From: an uncultured cyanobacterium | GTDB lineage: Bacteria; Cyanobacteriota; Cyanobacteriia; PCC-6307; Cyanobiaceae | Length of the DNA stretch: 64,000 nt | NCBI GenBank assembly: GCA_903823115.1 | Contig: CAIJRN010000055.1 | Coordinates: 29,229 to 93,228, forward strand | Direction: 5' to 3' | In this document: one piece after another, positions 40,125 through 49,176 of the stretch | Numbering within the stretch: position 1 is the first letter of the stretch | Layout of the letters: each line of letters starts with the position of its first letter | Translations under genes and position numbers: made by a program | Notes under the pieces: model-generated | Seen by the model: the letters and a program-made list of their open reading frames with translations, nothing else | Databases searched by the model: none | What the model was told of the DNA's origin: nothing

Positions 40125-40241
40125 ATGTACACCGACTGGACCGCCGTGATCCTGCTGCTGCTGACAGCAGCGCCCCTGGCTGCGGTGGTTGCCACCACAG
40201 CCTTCTTCATCCTGCGGCAGAAACGGAAGCAGCAACGCTGA
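40125..40241 (+). CDS. 38-residue single-TM miniprotein
   Basis: A frame read by hand: ATG 40125 to TGA 40241. It has a hydrophobic helix (AVILLLLTAAPLAAVVATTA) followed by a basic end (RQKRKQQR), the pattern of a positive-inside tail-anchored thylakoid or plasma-membrane peptide. Size and shape resemble photosystem or NDH small subunits, but I do not recognise it. Its end overlaps the opposite-strand zinc-finger gene by 35 bp. Confidence 0.55.
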   Translation: MYTDWTAVILLLLTAAPLAAVVATTAFFILRQKRKQQR

Positions 40242-40470
40242 TCCTGGGGACGTACAGGGTGTCCAGGGAGGGCTGCAGCAGTTGGCCCTGGCCGAGGCAC
40301 TCCAGGCAGGTGCGGTAGCGCTGATCACCCAGACGCAGCATGCCGCTGCCGCCACAGCGGTTGCAGGTGGCCACATCACGGCCGCCGCCAGGGACATTGG
40401 CACTGCTGCTGAGATTGTTGCTGTTGGGGGTGTTGCCGCTGGCGGGCCCAGGGGGCTGGAATCTGGTCAT
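40207..40470 (-). CDS. DnaJ-type zinc-finger-like small protein
   Basis: 87 residues, ATG 40470. It has two CxxCxGxG-like elements, CNRCGGSG and CLECLGQG, separated by 16 residues; this is one DnaJ/BSD2-type zinc unit. The first 30 residues are Pro/Ser/Asn-rich and disordered. Plant and cyanobacterial relatives of this type assist assembly of photosynthetic proteins; no direct link is seen here. It lies downstream of gluQ with a 79-bp gap and shares its direction. Confidence 0.7.
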   Translation of the reverse strand: MTRFQPPGPASGNTPNSNNLSSSANVPGGGRDVATCNRCGGSGMLRLGDQRYRTCLECLGQGQLLQPSLDTLYVPRISVAASVSAAG

Positions 40471-40549
40471 CGGGAGCGAGGGCTAAGCGGCCCGTGTTTC
40501 GGTCTCCACACTGTGGCGGAAAAACCACGCCACGATCCCGAAACCTTCC

Positions 40550-41545
40550 TTAAGCCTCGCCAGGCTCAGCTCCCTCGGGGATAGGGCTCAGTGGCTCGTC
40601 AACCATGGTCAGCAGATCGGACAGCTGCAGCTGCTGGCGCAGCTCCTCGGCGCTCAGCCTGGTGCCGGCCGGCACCAGGCCCAGGCTGGCAGCCAGCAGC
40701 CCGATCACCGACGCTGCATCGCCGCCGCTCTGGCGAAGCCCTTCCAGGCCTTCGGCGCCGTCGCGCTTGCTGAGACGCTGCCCCCGGGCATCGCGCCAGA
40801 GCGGCACATGCCAGTAGCGCGGCGGCATCGCCCCCAGGGCCGCCATCACCGCCACCTGGGGCCCGCTGGAGGCCCAGAGATCCTCCCCCCGCACCACCGC
40901 CGTGATCCCCAGGGTCAGCTCATCCACCGCCGTGGCCAGGTGATAGGCCACCAGCCCATCGGCTCGCCGCAGCACCACATCGCCCACCTCGCTGGCGGCC
41001 TCGAGACTGCCGTGCCGGCCTGAATCCTCCGGCCAGCTCAGGGTGGCGTCAAGCAATCGCAGGCGCCAGCTGGGTAGCCGCCCCTGGCGCGGCCCCCAGC
41101 CGATGCCCCCCTGGCGGCAGAAGCCCGGATAGACCGCCAGCGCCCCGTGGGGCGCCGAGATGTCGGCCAGCAGCCTGCGGCTGCAGCCACAGGGATAAAG
41201 CCTGCCGCAGCGGCGCAGCGACGACAGGACGCTGGCGTACAGCCCCCGCCGCTGGCTCTGGCGAACCACAGGGCCGTCCCAGACAAGACCCAGCCAGCGC
41301 AGATCCGCCAGGATCTGGTCGTCCGCGCCCGGACGGTTGCGAGGCCGATCGAGGTCATCGATGCGCAGCAGCCATTCGCCGCCCTGGAGCCGGGCCTGCA
41401 GCCAGCTCAGCAGTGCCGTCCGCAGATTGCCCCGATGCAGAGCGCCGCTGGGGGACGGGGCAAAGCGACCGCGATAGCCCTGCTGACGCCGGACCAGGCC
41501 CGCCTGGAGCTGGGCCTGCAGATGCTGGGGCAGGGTCACCGGCAT
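40550..41545 (-). CDS. gluQ: Glutamyl-Q tRNA(Asp) synthetase
   Basis: Attaches glutamate to queuosine at position 34 of tRNA-Asp. It has 331 residues from ATG 41545, about two-thirds of a GluRS, without the anticodon-binding domain. The class-I signature FAPSPSGALHRGN at 28-40 replaces HIGH, the KMSKS equivalent is RLSKRDGA with K260, and the zinc site uses YPCGCSRR with a later YPGFC. The upstream frame overlaps the HU terminator and is not part of it. The presence of gluQ implies tRNA-Asp(Q34) here. Confidence 0.9.
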   Translation of the reverse strand: MPVTLPQHLQAQLQAGLVRRQQGYRGRFAPSPSGALHRGNLRTALLSWLQARLQGGEWLLRIDDLDRPRNRPGADDQILADLRWLGLVWDGPVVRQSQRRGLYASVLSSLRRCGRLYPCGCSRRLLADISAPHGALAVYPGFCRQGGIGWGPRQGRLPSWRLRLLDATLSWPEDSGRHGSLEAASEVGDVVLRRADGLVAYHLATAVDELTLGITAVVRGEDLWASSGPQVAVMAALGAMPPRYWHVPLWRDARGQRLSKRDGAEGLEGLRQSGGDAASVIGLLAASLGLVPAGTRLSAEELRQQLQLSDLLTMVDEPLSPIPEGAEPGEA

Positions 41546-41623
41546 CGCCTCCTGCGGCTGCTGAGAACGGCCGCTGTGAATGGATGCTGGCCAATCTGGG
41601 GCCGATCCCGACGGGGCCGCATC

Positions 41624-41650
41624 AAAAAGGCGGTCCCGCATGGGACCGCC
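41624..41650 (-). terminator. Intrinsic terminator downstream of the HU gene
   Basis: On the minus strand GGCGGTCCC pairs with GGGACCGCC around ATGC (arms 41642-41650 and 41629-41637), followed by five T residues (41628-41624). It lies 42 bp beyond the HU stop and separates HU from gluQ. Confidence 0.85.
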
Positions 41651-41692
41651 AGGACGGATCAGCCCGTTCAGCGGCGAATCCAACCCCAGGGA

Positions 41693-41968
41693 TCAGCCCT
41701 GGACCCGGTCCTTGAACAGCTTGCCGGCTGTGAAGGCGGGGACCCGCTTGGCGGGAATCGCAATCTTTTCGCCGGTCTTGGGATTCAGACCCTGGCGTTC
41801 GGAGCGATCACGGGGTTCGAAGGAACCGAAGCCCAGGATTGAGACCTTCTTGCCTTCCACCACCGAATCGATGATGGTTTCAATGGCGGCGTCGACCACG
41901 AGGGAGACGTCGGTTTTGGTGAGCTCGGTGCGAGCGGCAACGAGGTTGACGAGATCAGCTTTGTTCAT
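41693..41968 (-). CDS. DNA-binding protein HU
   Basis: A 91-residue HU/IHF-family histone-like protein that bends and compacts DNA. Typical features are MNKADLVNLVAARTELTKTD, the beta-arm region GFGSFEPRDRSERQGLNPKTGEKIAIPA and the end VPAFTAGKLFKDRV. ATG 41968 gives the normal length. An intrinsic terminator follows, so it is monocistronic. Confidence 0.95.
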   Translation of the reverse strand: MNKADLVNLVAARTELTKTDVSLVVDAAIETIIDSVVEGKKVSILGFGSFEPRDRSERQGLNPKTGEKIAIPAKRVPAFTAGKLFKDRVQG

Positions 41969-42197
41969 TGGTCGGAAGTGCCTCCGGTCGTGCGGGGGGT
42001 ATCGGGAGTGGTGTCGGGGGTGCGGCGGCCGCTGGGCAGCGGTTCGGAGAGGGCCCCGACCGCCCGTTGGATTCAGCGCGCCAATCGTATGAAGGTTGCC
42101 GCTGAGCTGCAACACCAGAAACCGCTGATCGCAATGGTTCTGGCCTTCAGGTCCCTCTGCGGGGAACCAAAGCACCCCCCACAGGTCGCCGATCCGA

Positions 42198-42953
42198 TCA
42201 GCTCGACAACCCGGGATCGGGAGCATGAAGGGCCTGGACCAGATCGAGGCCGGCCAGCTGAGCCGCCCCTGAACGCACCAGTTTCTCGCCCTGCAAGGCC
42301 CCCAGGCCGGCGCCACTGGCGATCCAATCCGGGCAGTTTGAAGGCAGCCATTGGCGCAGATTCTCGACACTGCGCAGCTGGCGGGACCAGTGAAAACAAC
42401 TGCGCCGCCGCAGTGGAGCCAGGCGCTGGGGGGCCAGCGGCACCAGCAGCCGTCCGCAGAAGAGTCCATCGAGCGGCCCGCCGCCAGCCGAGTCCGCAGG
42501 CTCGCTGCCGGACCCAGGTGCGACGCCCTGACCGGCGAGGCGCACATGCACCACGCAGGCGCCCGGACTCGGTCCCGGAGTCCACAGCAGGCGCACCCCG
42601 TTGACCAGCTCAAAACTGTCGGCAAAGCTGGTGAGCAAAGCCACACCGGGGAGCAGATAGGCCTCCTGCTCCTGGACCAGCACCGGCCAACCCAGGGCCT
42701 CCTGCCAGCGCCGACAGCGCCCATGGCCGTCGCGACCGGTGAGCACGATCCAGCCACGGCGCTCGCGGCAGCGCTGCTGGAGCATCTCCAGGTTGGCCCT
42801 GGTGAAAGCGGGGACATCGATCAGCAGATCGACGTCACCGACCTCGCACAGCCAGGAGCTGCCGCCCTGGGTATCGCGGTTGGGCGCAAACAACCAGAGC
42901 CCCGCCTGCACGCTCTGGGGGGGGCGTCCCTCCTCTGGGTCCGAGCCGATCAC
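42198..42953 (-). CDS. Degenerate metallo-beta-lactamase-fold protein
   Basis: About 251 residues from GTG 42953; the open frame reaches 43106 and would overlap the divergent glgX start. The beta-sandwich pattern of MBL-fold proteins is seen (LWLFAPNRDTQGGSSWLCEV, DVDLLIDVPAFTRANLEML, RRGWIVLTGRDGHGRCRRW, RLLWTPGPSPGACVVHV, GGPLDGLFCGRLLVP). The HxHxDH metal site is missing: the equivalent segment is TGRDGHGRC. It is therefore unlikely to be a metal-dependent hydrolase and may bind a ligand or a partner. Similar cyanobacterial proteins carry an additional ferredoxin domain; none is seen here. Confidence 0.7.
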   Translation of the reverse strand: MIGSDPEEGRPPQSVQAGLWLFAPNRDTQGGSSWLCEVGDVDLLIDVPAFTRANLEMLQQRCRERRGWIVLTGRDGHGRCRRWQEALGWPVLVQEQEAYLLPGVALLTSFADSFELVNGVRLLWTPGPSPGACVVHVRLAGQGVAPGSGSEPADSAGGGPLDGLFCGRLLVPLAPQRLAPLRRRSCFHWSRQLRSVENLRQWLPSNCPDWIASGAGLGALQGEKLVRSGAAQLAGLDLVQALHAPDPGLSS

Positions 42954-43063
42954 GAGGTTCTCTGGGGATTGCCCCCATTGAACCCAGCCGCCGGCTGAGG
43001 CGAGTGCAACAGCGCTGAGATCGGGGCTTGGGCCTAGCCTGAGACGATTCTCTCCCGCGCCCA

Positions 43064-45145
43064 GTGTCGCCGACCCGGATCGGACATCCCTGGCCACTGG
43101 GGGCATCGAGCACCGCCAACGGCGTCAACTTCTCCGTCGTTGCCCCGTTGGCCACGCGGCTGGACCTGCTGCTGTTCGCCCATGCCCAGGCCAGCGAACC
43201 GGAGCAGGTGATCGAACTGGATCTGCAGCACCGCTCCGGCGACCACTGGCATGTGGAGGTGGAGGGTGTCGGCATCGGCTGTTGCTATGGCTATCGGGCC
43301 TTCGGCCCGCTGCAGAGCGGCAGCCACGGCTTCAATCCCTCCAAGGTGCTGCTCGATCCCTGCGCCAGGGCGATCGCCGGCTGGCCGGTGTACCAGCGGG
43401 GATCGGCGGTCGGGGCCACCCCCAACACCGCCAGTTGCCTCAAGGGGGTGGTGACCGAACGGGATCACTTCGACTTCGCCAGCGCCCCCAGGCCCCGCCA
43501 TCGCTGGCAGAAGAGCGTCATCTACGAACTGCATGTCGGCGGCTTCACCCAGGGCCCGGGCTGCCAGGTCAGCCCGGAGTGCCAGGGCACCCTGCTGGGC
43601 CTGATCGAGATGCTGCCCGCCCTGCAGGAGCTGGGGGTGACGGCGATCGAGCTGCTGCCGGTGATGGCCTTCGATCCCCAGGATGCCCCGGCCGGTCGCT
43701 TCAACCACTGGGGCTACAGCCCCTTGAGCTGGATGGCCCCCCATCCGGGCTACCTGGTCAGCGATGACCCCCTGCAGGGCCGCCAGGAGGTCCGTCAGCT
43801 GGTGGCGGCCTGCCACCGCGCCAACATGGAGGTGCTGCTGGATGTCGTCTACAACCACACCACCGAGGGCAGCCAGGCTGGCCCCACCCTCAGCTGGCGC
43901 GGCTTCGGCGATTCGCTCTATTACCACCAGAACAGCCGCGGCGACTATCTCGATGTCAGTGGCTGCGGCAACAGCATCGCCGCCAACCGCCCCTTGGTGC
44001 GTCGCCTGATTCTGGAATCGCTGCGCTGCTGGGCCGTGGAGCTGGGCATCGACGGCTTCCGCTTCGATCTGGGCATCGCCCTGAGTCGCGGTGAAGACCT
44101 GGCCCCCCTGGAGACGCCACCGTTGTTCGAGGCGATGGAGGCCGATCCGGAACTGAGCGATCTCAAGCTGGTGAGCGAGCCCTGGGACTGCGGCGGCCTC
44201 TACCGCATGGCGGACTTCCCGGCGCGACGGGTGGCGAGCTGGAACGGCCGTTTCCGCGACGATCTGCGCCGCTTCTGGAAAGGGGATGACCGCAGCGTCT
44301 GGCCCCTCGGCCAACGGCTTTCGGGCAATCCCGATCTGTTCGGGGGCCAGCCGGCGCCGATGGGCCGCACGATCACCTTCCTGACCGCCCACGACGGCTT
44401 CACCCTGGCTGATCTGGTCAGCTTCGACCGCAAGCACAACCTCGCCAATGGCGAGAACGACCGCGACGGCGACAATCACAACAACAGCTGGAACCACGGC
44501 GTTGAAGGCCCCAGCACCGATCCGGCGGTGAACGCCCTGCGGGACCGCCAGATCCGCAATCTGTTCAGTTCGCTGCTGCTGGCCCCCGGGGTGCCGATGT
44601 TGCTGATGGGGGATGAAGTCCGCCGCAGCCAGGGGGGCAACAACAACACCTGGTGCCAGAACAACCCCCTGGGCTGGATGCACTGGCAACCCGATGCTCG
44701 CGATCTCGACCTGCGCCGCTTCGTCCGGCGCCTGATCGCCCTGCGCCAGCAGCTGGCCAGCCTGATCAATCCCGAGCATCCCGTGCCGGACACCCCCCAG
44801 CGCCGCGGCGGCGAACAGGGTCAGCTCTGGCGCGAATGGCATGGGGTGGAGCGCCACAAGCCGGACTGGGCCAGCTGGTCCCACTGCCTGGCCTGGAGCC
44901 TGCACGACGCCCAGCACGGCCCCCTGCTGTGGTGTGGCATGAACGCCTTCTACAAGGCGATGCACTTCGATCTGCCTGCCGCCCCAGCTGGCTGGTCGCG
45001 CCTGATCGACACGGCCCTGCCGGCGGGCAGCGACCTGCCCCAGCAACCCGAGCTCTGGCTGCCGGCCGGCATCCCGCTGGAAAGCCGCAGCCTGATCCTG
45101 ATGGTGGCGGCCCCTCTGGCCGGGACCATCAACCTGCCGGCCTGA
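43064..45145 (+). CDS. glgX: Glycogen debranching enzyme GlgX (isoamylase type)
   Basis: A 693-residue alpha-amylase-family (GH13) enzyme that hydrolyses alpha-1,6 branches of glycogen. The N-terminal CBM48 begins at GHPWPLGASSTANGVNF; the barrel motifs are DVVYNHT, GFRFDLGIAL (nucleophile Asp), VSEPWDCGG (acid/base Glu) and FLTAHDGFTLADL. GTG 43064 gives the usual start. Storage-glycogen mobilisation in the dark is the expected role; no other glg gene is adjacent. Confidence 0.92.
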   Translation: MSPTRIGHPWPLGASSTANGVNFSVVAPLATRLDLLLFAHAQASEPEQVIELDLQHRSGDHWHVEVEGVGIGCCYGYRAFGPLQSGSHGFNPSKVLLDPCARAIAGWPVYQRGSAVGATPNTASCLKGVVTERDHFDFASAPRPRHRWQKSVIYELHVGGFTQGPGCQVSPECQGTLLGLIEMLPALQELGVTAIELLPVMAFDPQDAPAGRFNHWGYSPLSWMAPHPGYLVSDDPLQGRQEVRQLVAACHRANMEVLLDVVYNHTTEGSQAGPTLSWRGFGDSLYYHQNSRGDYLDVSGCGNSIAANRPLVRRLILESLRCWAVELGIDGFRFDLGIALSRGEDLAPLETPPLFEAMEADPELSDLKLVSEPWDCGGLYRMADFPARRVASWNGRFRDDLRRFWKGDDRSVWPLGQRLSGNPDLFGGQPAPMGRTITFLTAHDGFTLADLVSFDRKHNLANGENDRDGDNHNNSWNHGVEGPSTDPAVNALRDRQIRNLFSSLLLAPGVPMLLMGDEVRRSQGGNNNTWCQNNPLGWMHWQPDARDLDLRRFVRRLIALRQQLASLINPEHPVPDTPQRRGGEQGQLWREWHGVERHKPDWASWSHCLAWSLHDAQHGPLLWCGMNAFYKAMHFDLPAAPAGWSRLIDTALPAGSDLPQQPELWLPAGIPLESRSLILMVAAPLAGTINLPA

Positions 45146-45321
45146 GGCTGTGGGGCGATCCCGCCGGCCTCTGGGCTGCTGCTGCCAGACCACGGGCCCA
45201 TGGCCTGGCCCGAAGCGCCGGCGGATCTCGAGCAACGCCTGGCGGCCCTGTCCCGGTGCTGCGGCGACAACTGAAGCTCTCGGCCGACGCCCCTCTTCCT
45301 CTGACGCTGCCCTCTGACGCC

Positions 45322-46662
45322 ATGGCCGCCAAGCGCACCCTCAACGCCAACAACCTGGAAGCCCTCGGGGCCAGCGCCCTCGCCGAACTGCTGATCGAGG
45401 TGAGCGGCGGCAATGCCGTGATCCAACGGCGCCTGCGCCTGGCCCTGGCAACGGCCGCAGGGGTCGACGGTGCCGCCCAGGAGGTGCGCAAGCGCCTGGC
45501 GGCCATCGCCCGCTCCACCACCTTCGTGGATTCGCGCAAACGCAAGGCACTGCTGACCGATCTCGAGGCCCAGCAGCAGGCGATCATCGGACCGATCGCC
45601 GGCGCCGATCCAGCCCAGGCCTATCTGCTGCTGGTGCGCTTCCTGGAGCTGGCTGAGGGGGTGATGGAGCGCTGCTCCGACAGCACCGGCACCGTGGTGG
45701 GCCTGTTCGAGCGGGCGGCAGCTGACCTCGGGCCCCTTGCGCTTGCTGCGCAGGTGCAGCCCAGGGCCCTCTCTGAGCAGGTGGCCGATCTGCTCGCGGA
45801 GAACGGCTATGGCCAGTTCGATCAGCTCATCCCCGCCATGAAGGAGGCCCTCGGCGAGGAGGGGCTGCAGCACCTGGAGCGCGCCTTGCTTGAGCGCGGC
45901 GGCCCGGATGCCTGCGGCAGCCTGCGGCAGATCGCCACAGGCCGCGGCGATATGGACGCCTACCTGGCCCAGTTCAACGACACCCAGCTGAGCTGGCCGG
46001 ACACCGCCGCCGAGGTGGCGTTGCAGCTGCTGGCGGCCGACCGGACCGAGCAGGCCCTCGCCACCCTCGAGCGGGCCGCCAGGGGAGCCGCCAGCTGGCA
46101 TGCGCCCGAATGGGACGAAGCCCACATCGCCGTACTGGAGGCCCTTGGCCGCAACCAGGAGGCCCAGAAGGAGCGCTGGCGCTGCTTCGCCAAGCGGCTC
46201 TCGATTCCCCATCTGCGCGAGTACCTCAGGCGGCTCGATGACTTCGAGGATGTGGAGGCCGAAACGAAAGCCTTCCAGCTGGCGGAGGCCCACGCGCTGC
46301 CGCTGTTGACGTTGCAGTTCCTGGTGGGCTGGCCGGCCCTGCCCCGGGCCGGCCGCTTCGTGATCGAGCACCGGGAGCAGTGGAACGGGGAGGCCGATGC
46401 GGTCTATGGCCCGGCTGCCGAGCGCCTCAGCGCCGATCACCCCCTGGCCGCCTCCCTGCTGCTGCGGGCGATGGTGGTGTTTGCCCTCAAGGTGGGCAAG
46501 GCCAAGCGCTACCGCGAGGCCGCCGAACACCTGCGCACCTGTGCGTTGCTCGACTCCCGAATTGATGACTGGCAAGGCGTGATGCCCCACTCCGAATTTG
46601 CCGGCCGGCTGCGGGAGCTGTTCGCGCTCAAGTGGAGCTTCTGGACGCTGCTGGAGCGCTGA
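45322..46662 (+). CDS. DUF6880 protein
   Basis: A 446-residue mostly helical protein from ATG 45322; the open frame starts far upstream in the glgX region without homology. The N-terminus MAAKRTLNANNLEALGASAL, ELLIEVSGGNAVIQRRLRLAL, TTFVDSRKRKALLTDLEAQ and the C-terminal ASLLLRAMVVFALKVGKAKRY match DUF6880, whose members I know mainly from Alphaproteobacteria. The middle holds TPR-like repeats, consistent with protein binding. Function unknown. The stop codon merges with a GAGGCT hexanucleotide array. It may have been acquired by transfer (inference). Confidence 0.82.
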   Translation: MAAKRTLNANNLEALGASALAELLIEVSGGNAVIQRRLRLALATAAGVDGAAQEVRKRLAAIARSTTFVDSRKRKALLTDLEAQQQAIIGPIAGADPAQAYLLLVRFLELAEGVMERCSDSTGTVVGLFERAAADLGPLALAAQVQPRALSEQVADLLAENGYGQFDQLIPAMKEALGEEGLQHLERALLERGGPDACGSLRQIATGRGDMDAYLAQFNDTQLSWPDTAAEVALQLLAADRTEQALATLERAARGAASWHAPEWDEAHIAVLEALGRNQEAQKERWRCFAKRLSIPHLREYLRRLDDFEDVEAETKAFQLAEAHALPLLTLQFLVGWPALPRAGRFVIEHREQWNGEADAVYGPAAERLSADHPLAASLLLRAMVVFALKVGKAKRYREAAEHLRTCALLDSRIDDWQGVMPHSEFAGRLRELFALKWSFWTLLER

Positions 46663-46693
46663 GGCTGAGGCTGAGGCTGAGGCTGAGGCTGAG
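46658..46693. repeat. GAGGCT hexanucleotide array
   Basis: GCT followed by five perfect GAGGCT units (46661-46690) and GAG, starting at the stop codon of the DUF6880 gene. In another frame it would code Glu-Ala repeats. A six-base unit does not shift a frame, but it does change the stop-proximal spacing. Confidence 0.95.
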
Positions 46694-46756
46694 ACCTCGA
46701 AGTGGGCAGCAGCTGACGGTTGTCCTTACGTTGAGTCAAGGTTCGGCCTGCTGACG

Positions 46757-47083
46757 ATGACCAGGGTTCTGCGTGTGAGTGCCTGCATCGCCCTGGCGCT
46801 GCTGGCCGGCTGTGGCCGCCCCGATACCCAGGCCCTGAAAAAGCTGGCTTGCGGGCAGGTCGCCAGCACGATCGATCTGCAGTCCGTGGGTCAGCTCGAC
46901 ACGCTGCGCAAAGCCCTGGGCCTGGCACCGGGTGTCGATCCGATCGGCACCTGCCGCAGCCTGGGCGTCACGATGGAACCCAAGCCTCAGGGCAAGAACT
47001 CCGGCGAGAGCGGCAGCAGCGAGAACGACCCCAGCAAGAACAGTGAGAACCGCAAGAGCGAGAGCAACGGCGGCGCAAACTGA
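46757..47083 (+). CDS. Small lipoprotein
   Basis: 108 residues from ATG 46757. It has a basic start, a hydrophobic core and a lipobox LAGC (16-19), so Cys19 would be lipidated. The mature part has two more cysteines (LACGQV and GTCRSLG), then a disordered Ser/Glu/Asn/Lys-rich tail (NSGESGSSENDPSKNSENRK). It is 94 bp after the DUF6880 gene on the same strand. Function unknown. Confidence 0.72.
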   Translation: MTRVLRVSACIALALLAGCGRPDTQALKKLACGQVASTIDLQSVGQLDTLRKALGLAPGVDPIGTCRSLGVTMEPKPQGKNSGESGSSENDPSKNSENRKSESNGGAN

Positions 47084-47511
47084 GCTGATCGCGGCCTCGC
47101 TGCCAGTCAAGAGGCCACTGCAGAGCCTGCCGGGCTCTCGCCAGGAGCACGGCAGGCATCAGCCAGCGAGCAATCCAGCGCGGCCCAGCCAAGGCCAGCA
47201 ATCACACCTGGGATTGCGCCGCGATCGCAACAAGCCCGATGACGCCCAGCTGCGCCAGCTGCTGTTCCTGGACCGGGATGGGATCGGCTGCCAGCGGAGT
47301 CGTGATGGCTTTCGCTGCACGGGGTCGCCCCCCAATACCGACAGGTCCTGGGGGGGGGCCACTCCTGATCACGGCACGCCGGCATCGGAGACGTTCAATG
47401 AGATGGTTCGCCTCTAAGGCTGCTCCGGGCGATCAGGCGCCGGCGACAGCGGGCCGTCCAAAAGCGAGTCCCAGCAAGGACTTTGATCTTTAAACTCTTG
47501 TTGAAAAAGCA
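47084..47511. other. 428-bp spacer, no confident gene
   Basis: The frames here are short, without family resemblance or ribosome-binding sites. It separates the lipoprotein gene from tRNA-Gly. A run of eight G residues occurs near 47350. I see no mobile-element ends. Confidence 0.5.
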
Positions 47512-47582
<71 letters not shown>

Positions 47583-47624
47583 ACCAATACAGATGTTCGC
47601 CCGTAGGGCTGACTGTTGCGCTGG

Positions 47625-47662
47625 TGGATGCCTCGACTCGGAGTGGATGCCCCGACTCGAAG
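47625..47662. repeat. 19-bp imperfect tandem duplication
   Basis: The 19-mer TGGATGCCTCGACTCGGAG (47625-47643) is followed immediately by a copy with two changes (47644-47662). It lies between tRNA-Gly and the symporter gene, perhaps in its leader. Confidence 0.9.
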
Positions 47663-47703
47663 CTGGTCGAACCGAAGGTCCGATCCCTGACCGTTGGACA
47701 GGG

Positions 47704-49176
47704 TTGCAGCATTATGGCCTCCGCCGGCGCGCCCCAGCCTTGCCCCCCTCCTCCCCCCAGGCTCCCGCGATCAGCGATCGCGGCGGCAACGAGGCCTACG
47801 TCGATCCGGCCGATGGGGCACCGGGCCCGCGGCGACGCATGCTCTGGGCCTACGGCATGGGGGATGCCGGCACCGGCATGGCCGCCTCCCTGATCGGCTT
47901 TTATCTGTTCATCTTCTACACCTCGGCCGTGGGCATGCCGCCCTGGATGGCCGGCCTGGTGTTGATGCTGGCCCGCCTCTGGGATGCCGTCAACGATCCG
48001 ATCATCGGCTGGCTGAGTGACAAGACCAAGACTCCCTGGGGTCCCCGGTTGCCCTGGATCGTCGGCAGCGCGGTGCCCCTGGGCTTTGCCATGGCGCTGA
48101 TGTGGTGGGTACCTCCCGGTGGGCTGTGGCTGAAGTTCGCGATCTTCCTGTTGATCTCGATCGTCGCCAACAGCCTCTACACCGGAGTCAACCTGCCCTA
48201 CGCAGCCCTGGCCGCCGAGCTCACCACCAGCGTCTCCCTGCGCACCCGGCTCAATACGGCCCGCTTCACCGGCTCGATCATCGCCACCCTGGTGGGGGCC
48301 CTGCTGGGTGGCCTGCTGCTGCAGAACCATGCCGATCCGGCCAGCTACTGGCGCGTCGGTGTGCTCTCCGGGGTGATCATCACCGTCGCCACTCTGATCT
48401 GCAGCTGGGGCCTGGCTCCCCTGGCCAGACACTGCCAGACCCCCACCAGCGAACGCGGCAGCACCCGCCGCCTGCTCAGGCGGGTGCGCAGCAACGGCCG
48501 CTTCCTGATGGTGCTGGGCCTCTACCTGCTGCTCTGGTGCGCCCTGCAGCTGATGCAGACCGCCGCCCTGATCTATCTGCCGGTGGTGATGCACCTGCCG
48601 GAAAGCTGGAGCAACTGGATCCTGATGCCCTTCATCCTCAGCAGCCTCGGGGGACTGTGGATCTGGAATCTGGTCTCCCAGCGCCTGGGCCGCATCCGCG
48701 CCCTCCACTGGGGCTCAACGCTGTGGATCGCCGGCTGCCTGGCCGCCATGATGCTGCCGCCACTGGATGCGGCCGTGCATCCCACCGGCTCCCTCGCCAA
48801 CGCGGTCAAGCTGACCCTGCTGGTGCTGACGATCGTGATCTCAGGTCTCGGTGCCGCCACCGCCTATCTGATCCCCTGGTCCCTGCTGCCGGATGCCATC
48901 GACGTCGATCCAGAAAAACCCGCCGGCCAGTACAGCGCCTGGATGGTGTTCACCCAGAAGATCTGCATTAGCTTCGCGCTCTTCTTCTTCGGCAACCTGA
49001 TGAGCCTGAGTGGGTACCAGGCCAGGCTGGAGATTCTGCAACCCACCAGTGCTCTGGTGGCGATCCGGCTCTGCATGGGCCTGATTCCCGCCGTGCTGAT
49101 CGCCGTTGGACTGATCGTGATCCGGCGCTGGCCGGAACGGGGTCAACCTCAGCTGCGGGCCGGAGCCCCGTCATGA
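47704..49176 (+). CDS. GPH-type (sugar/Na+) MFS symporter
   Basis: About 490 residues from TTG 47704; ATG 47647 and ATG 47839 are alternatives and I cannot choose by homology. It has about 12 helices and the GPH pattern: LWAYGMGDAGTGMAASLIGF, LVLMLARLWDAVNDPIIGWLSDKTKT and LIPWSLLPDAIDVDP. GPH carriers bring glycosides, pentoses or hexuronides in with sodium or protons; lysolipid flippases of the MFSD2 type are close relatives, so substrate is open. The stop overlaps the MlaE gene by four bases. Confidence 0.85.
   Translation: MQHYGLRRRAPALPPSSPQAPAISDRGGNEAYVDPADGAPGPRRRMLWAYGMGDAGTGMAASLIGFYLFIFYTSAVGMPPWMAGLVLMLARLWDAVNDPIIGWLSDKTKTPWGPRLPWIVGSAVPLGFAMALMWWVPPGGLWLKFAIFLLISIVANSLYTGVNLPYAALAAELTTSVSLRTRLNTARFTGSIIATLVGALLGGLLLQNHADPASYWRVGVLSGVIITVATLICSWGLAPLARHCQTPTSERGSTRRLLRRVRSNGRFLMVLGLYLLLWCALQLMQTAALIYLPVVMHLPESWSNWILMPFILSSLGGLWIWNLVSQRLGRIRALHWGSTLWIAGCLAAMMLPPLDAAVHPTGSLANAVKLTLLVLTIVISGLGAATAYLIPWSLLPDAIDVDPEKPAGQYSAWMVFTQKICISFALFFFGNLMSLSGYQARLEILQPTSALVAIRLCMGLIPAVLIAVGLIVIRRWPERGQPQLRAGAPS

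Noticed and set aside
43034..45235. 733-codon open frame on the minus strand
   Set aside because: Antisense to glgX, whose motifs are unambiguous.
46658..46693. Mobile-element end or CRISPR
   Set aside because: Simple hexamer microsatellite; no inverted repeats or transposase.
47107..47417. Frames in the spacer before tRNA-Gly
   Set aside because: Arg/Pro/Cys-rich noise, no start context, no homology I can recognise.
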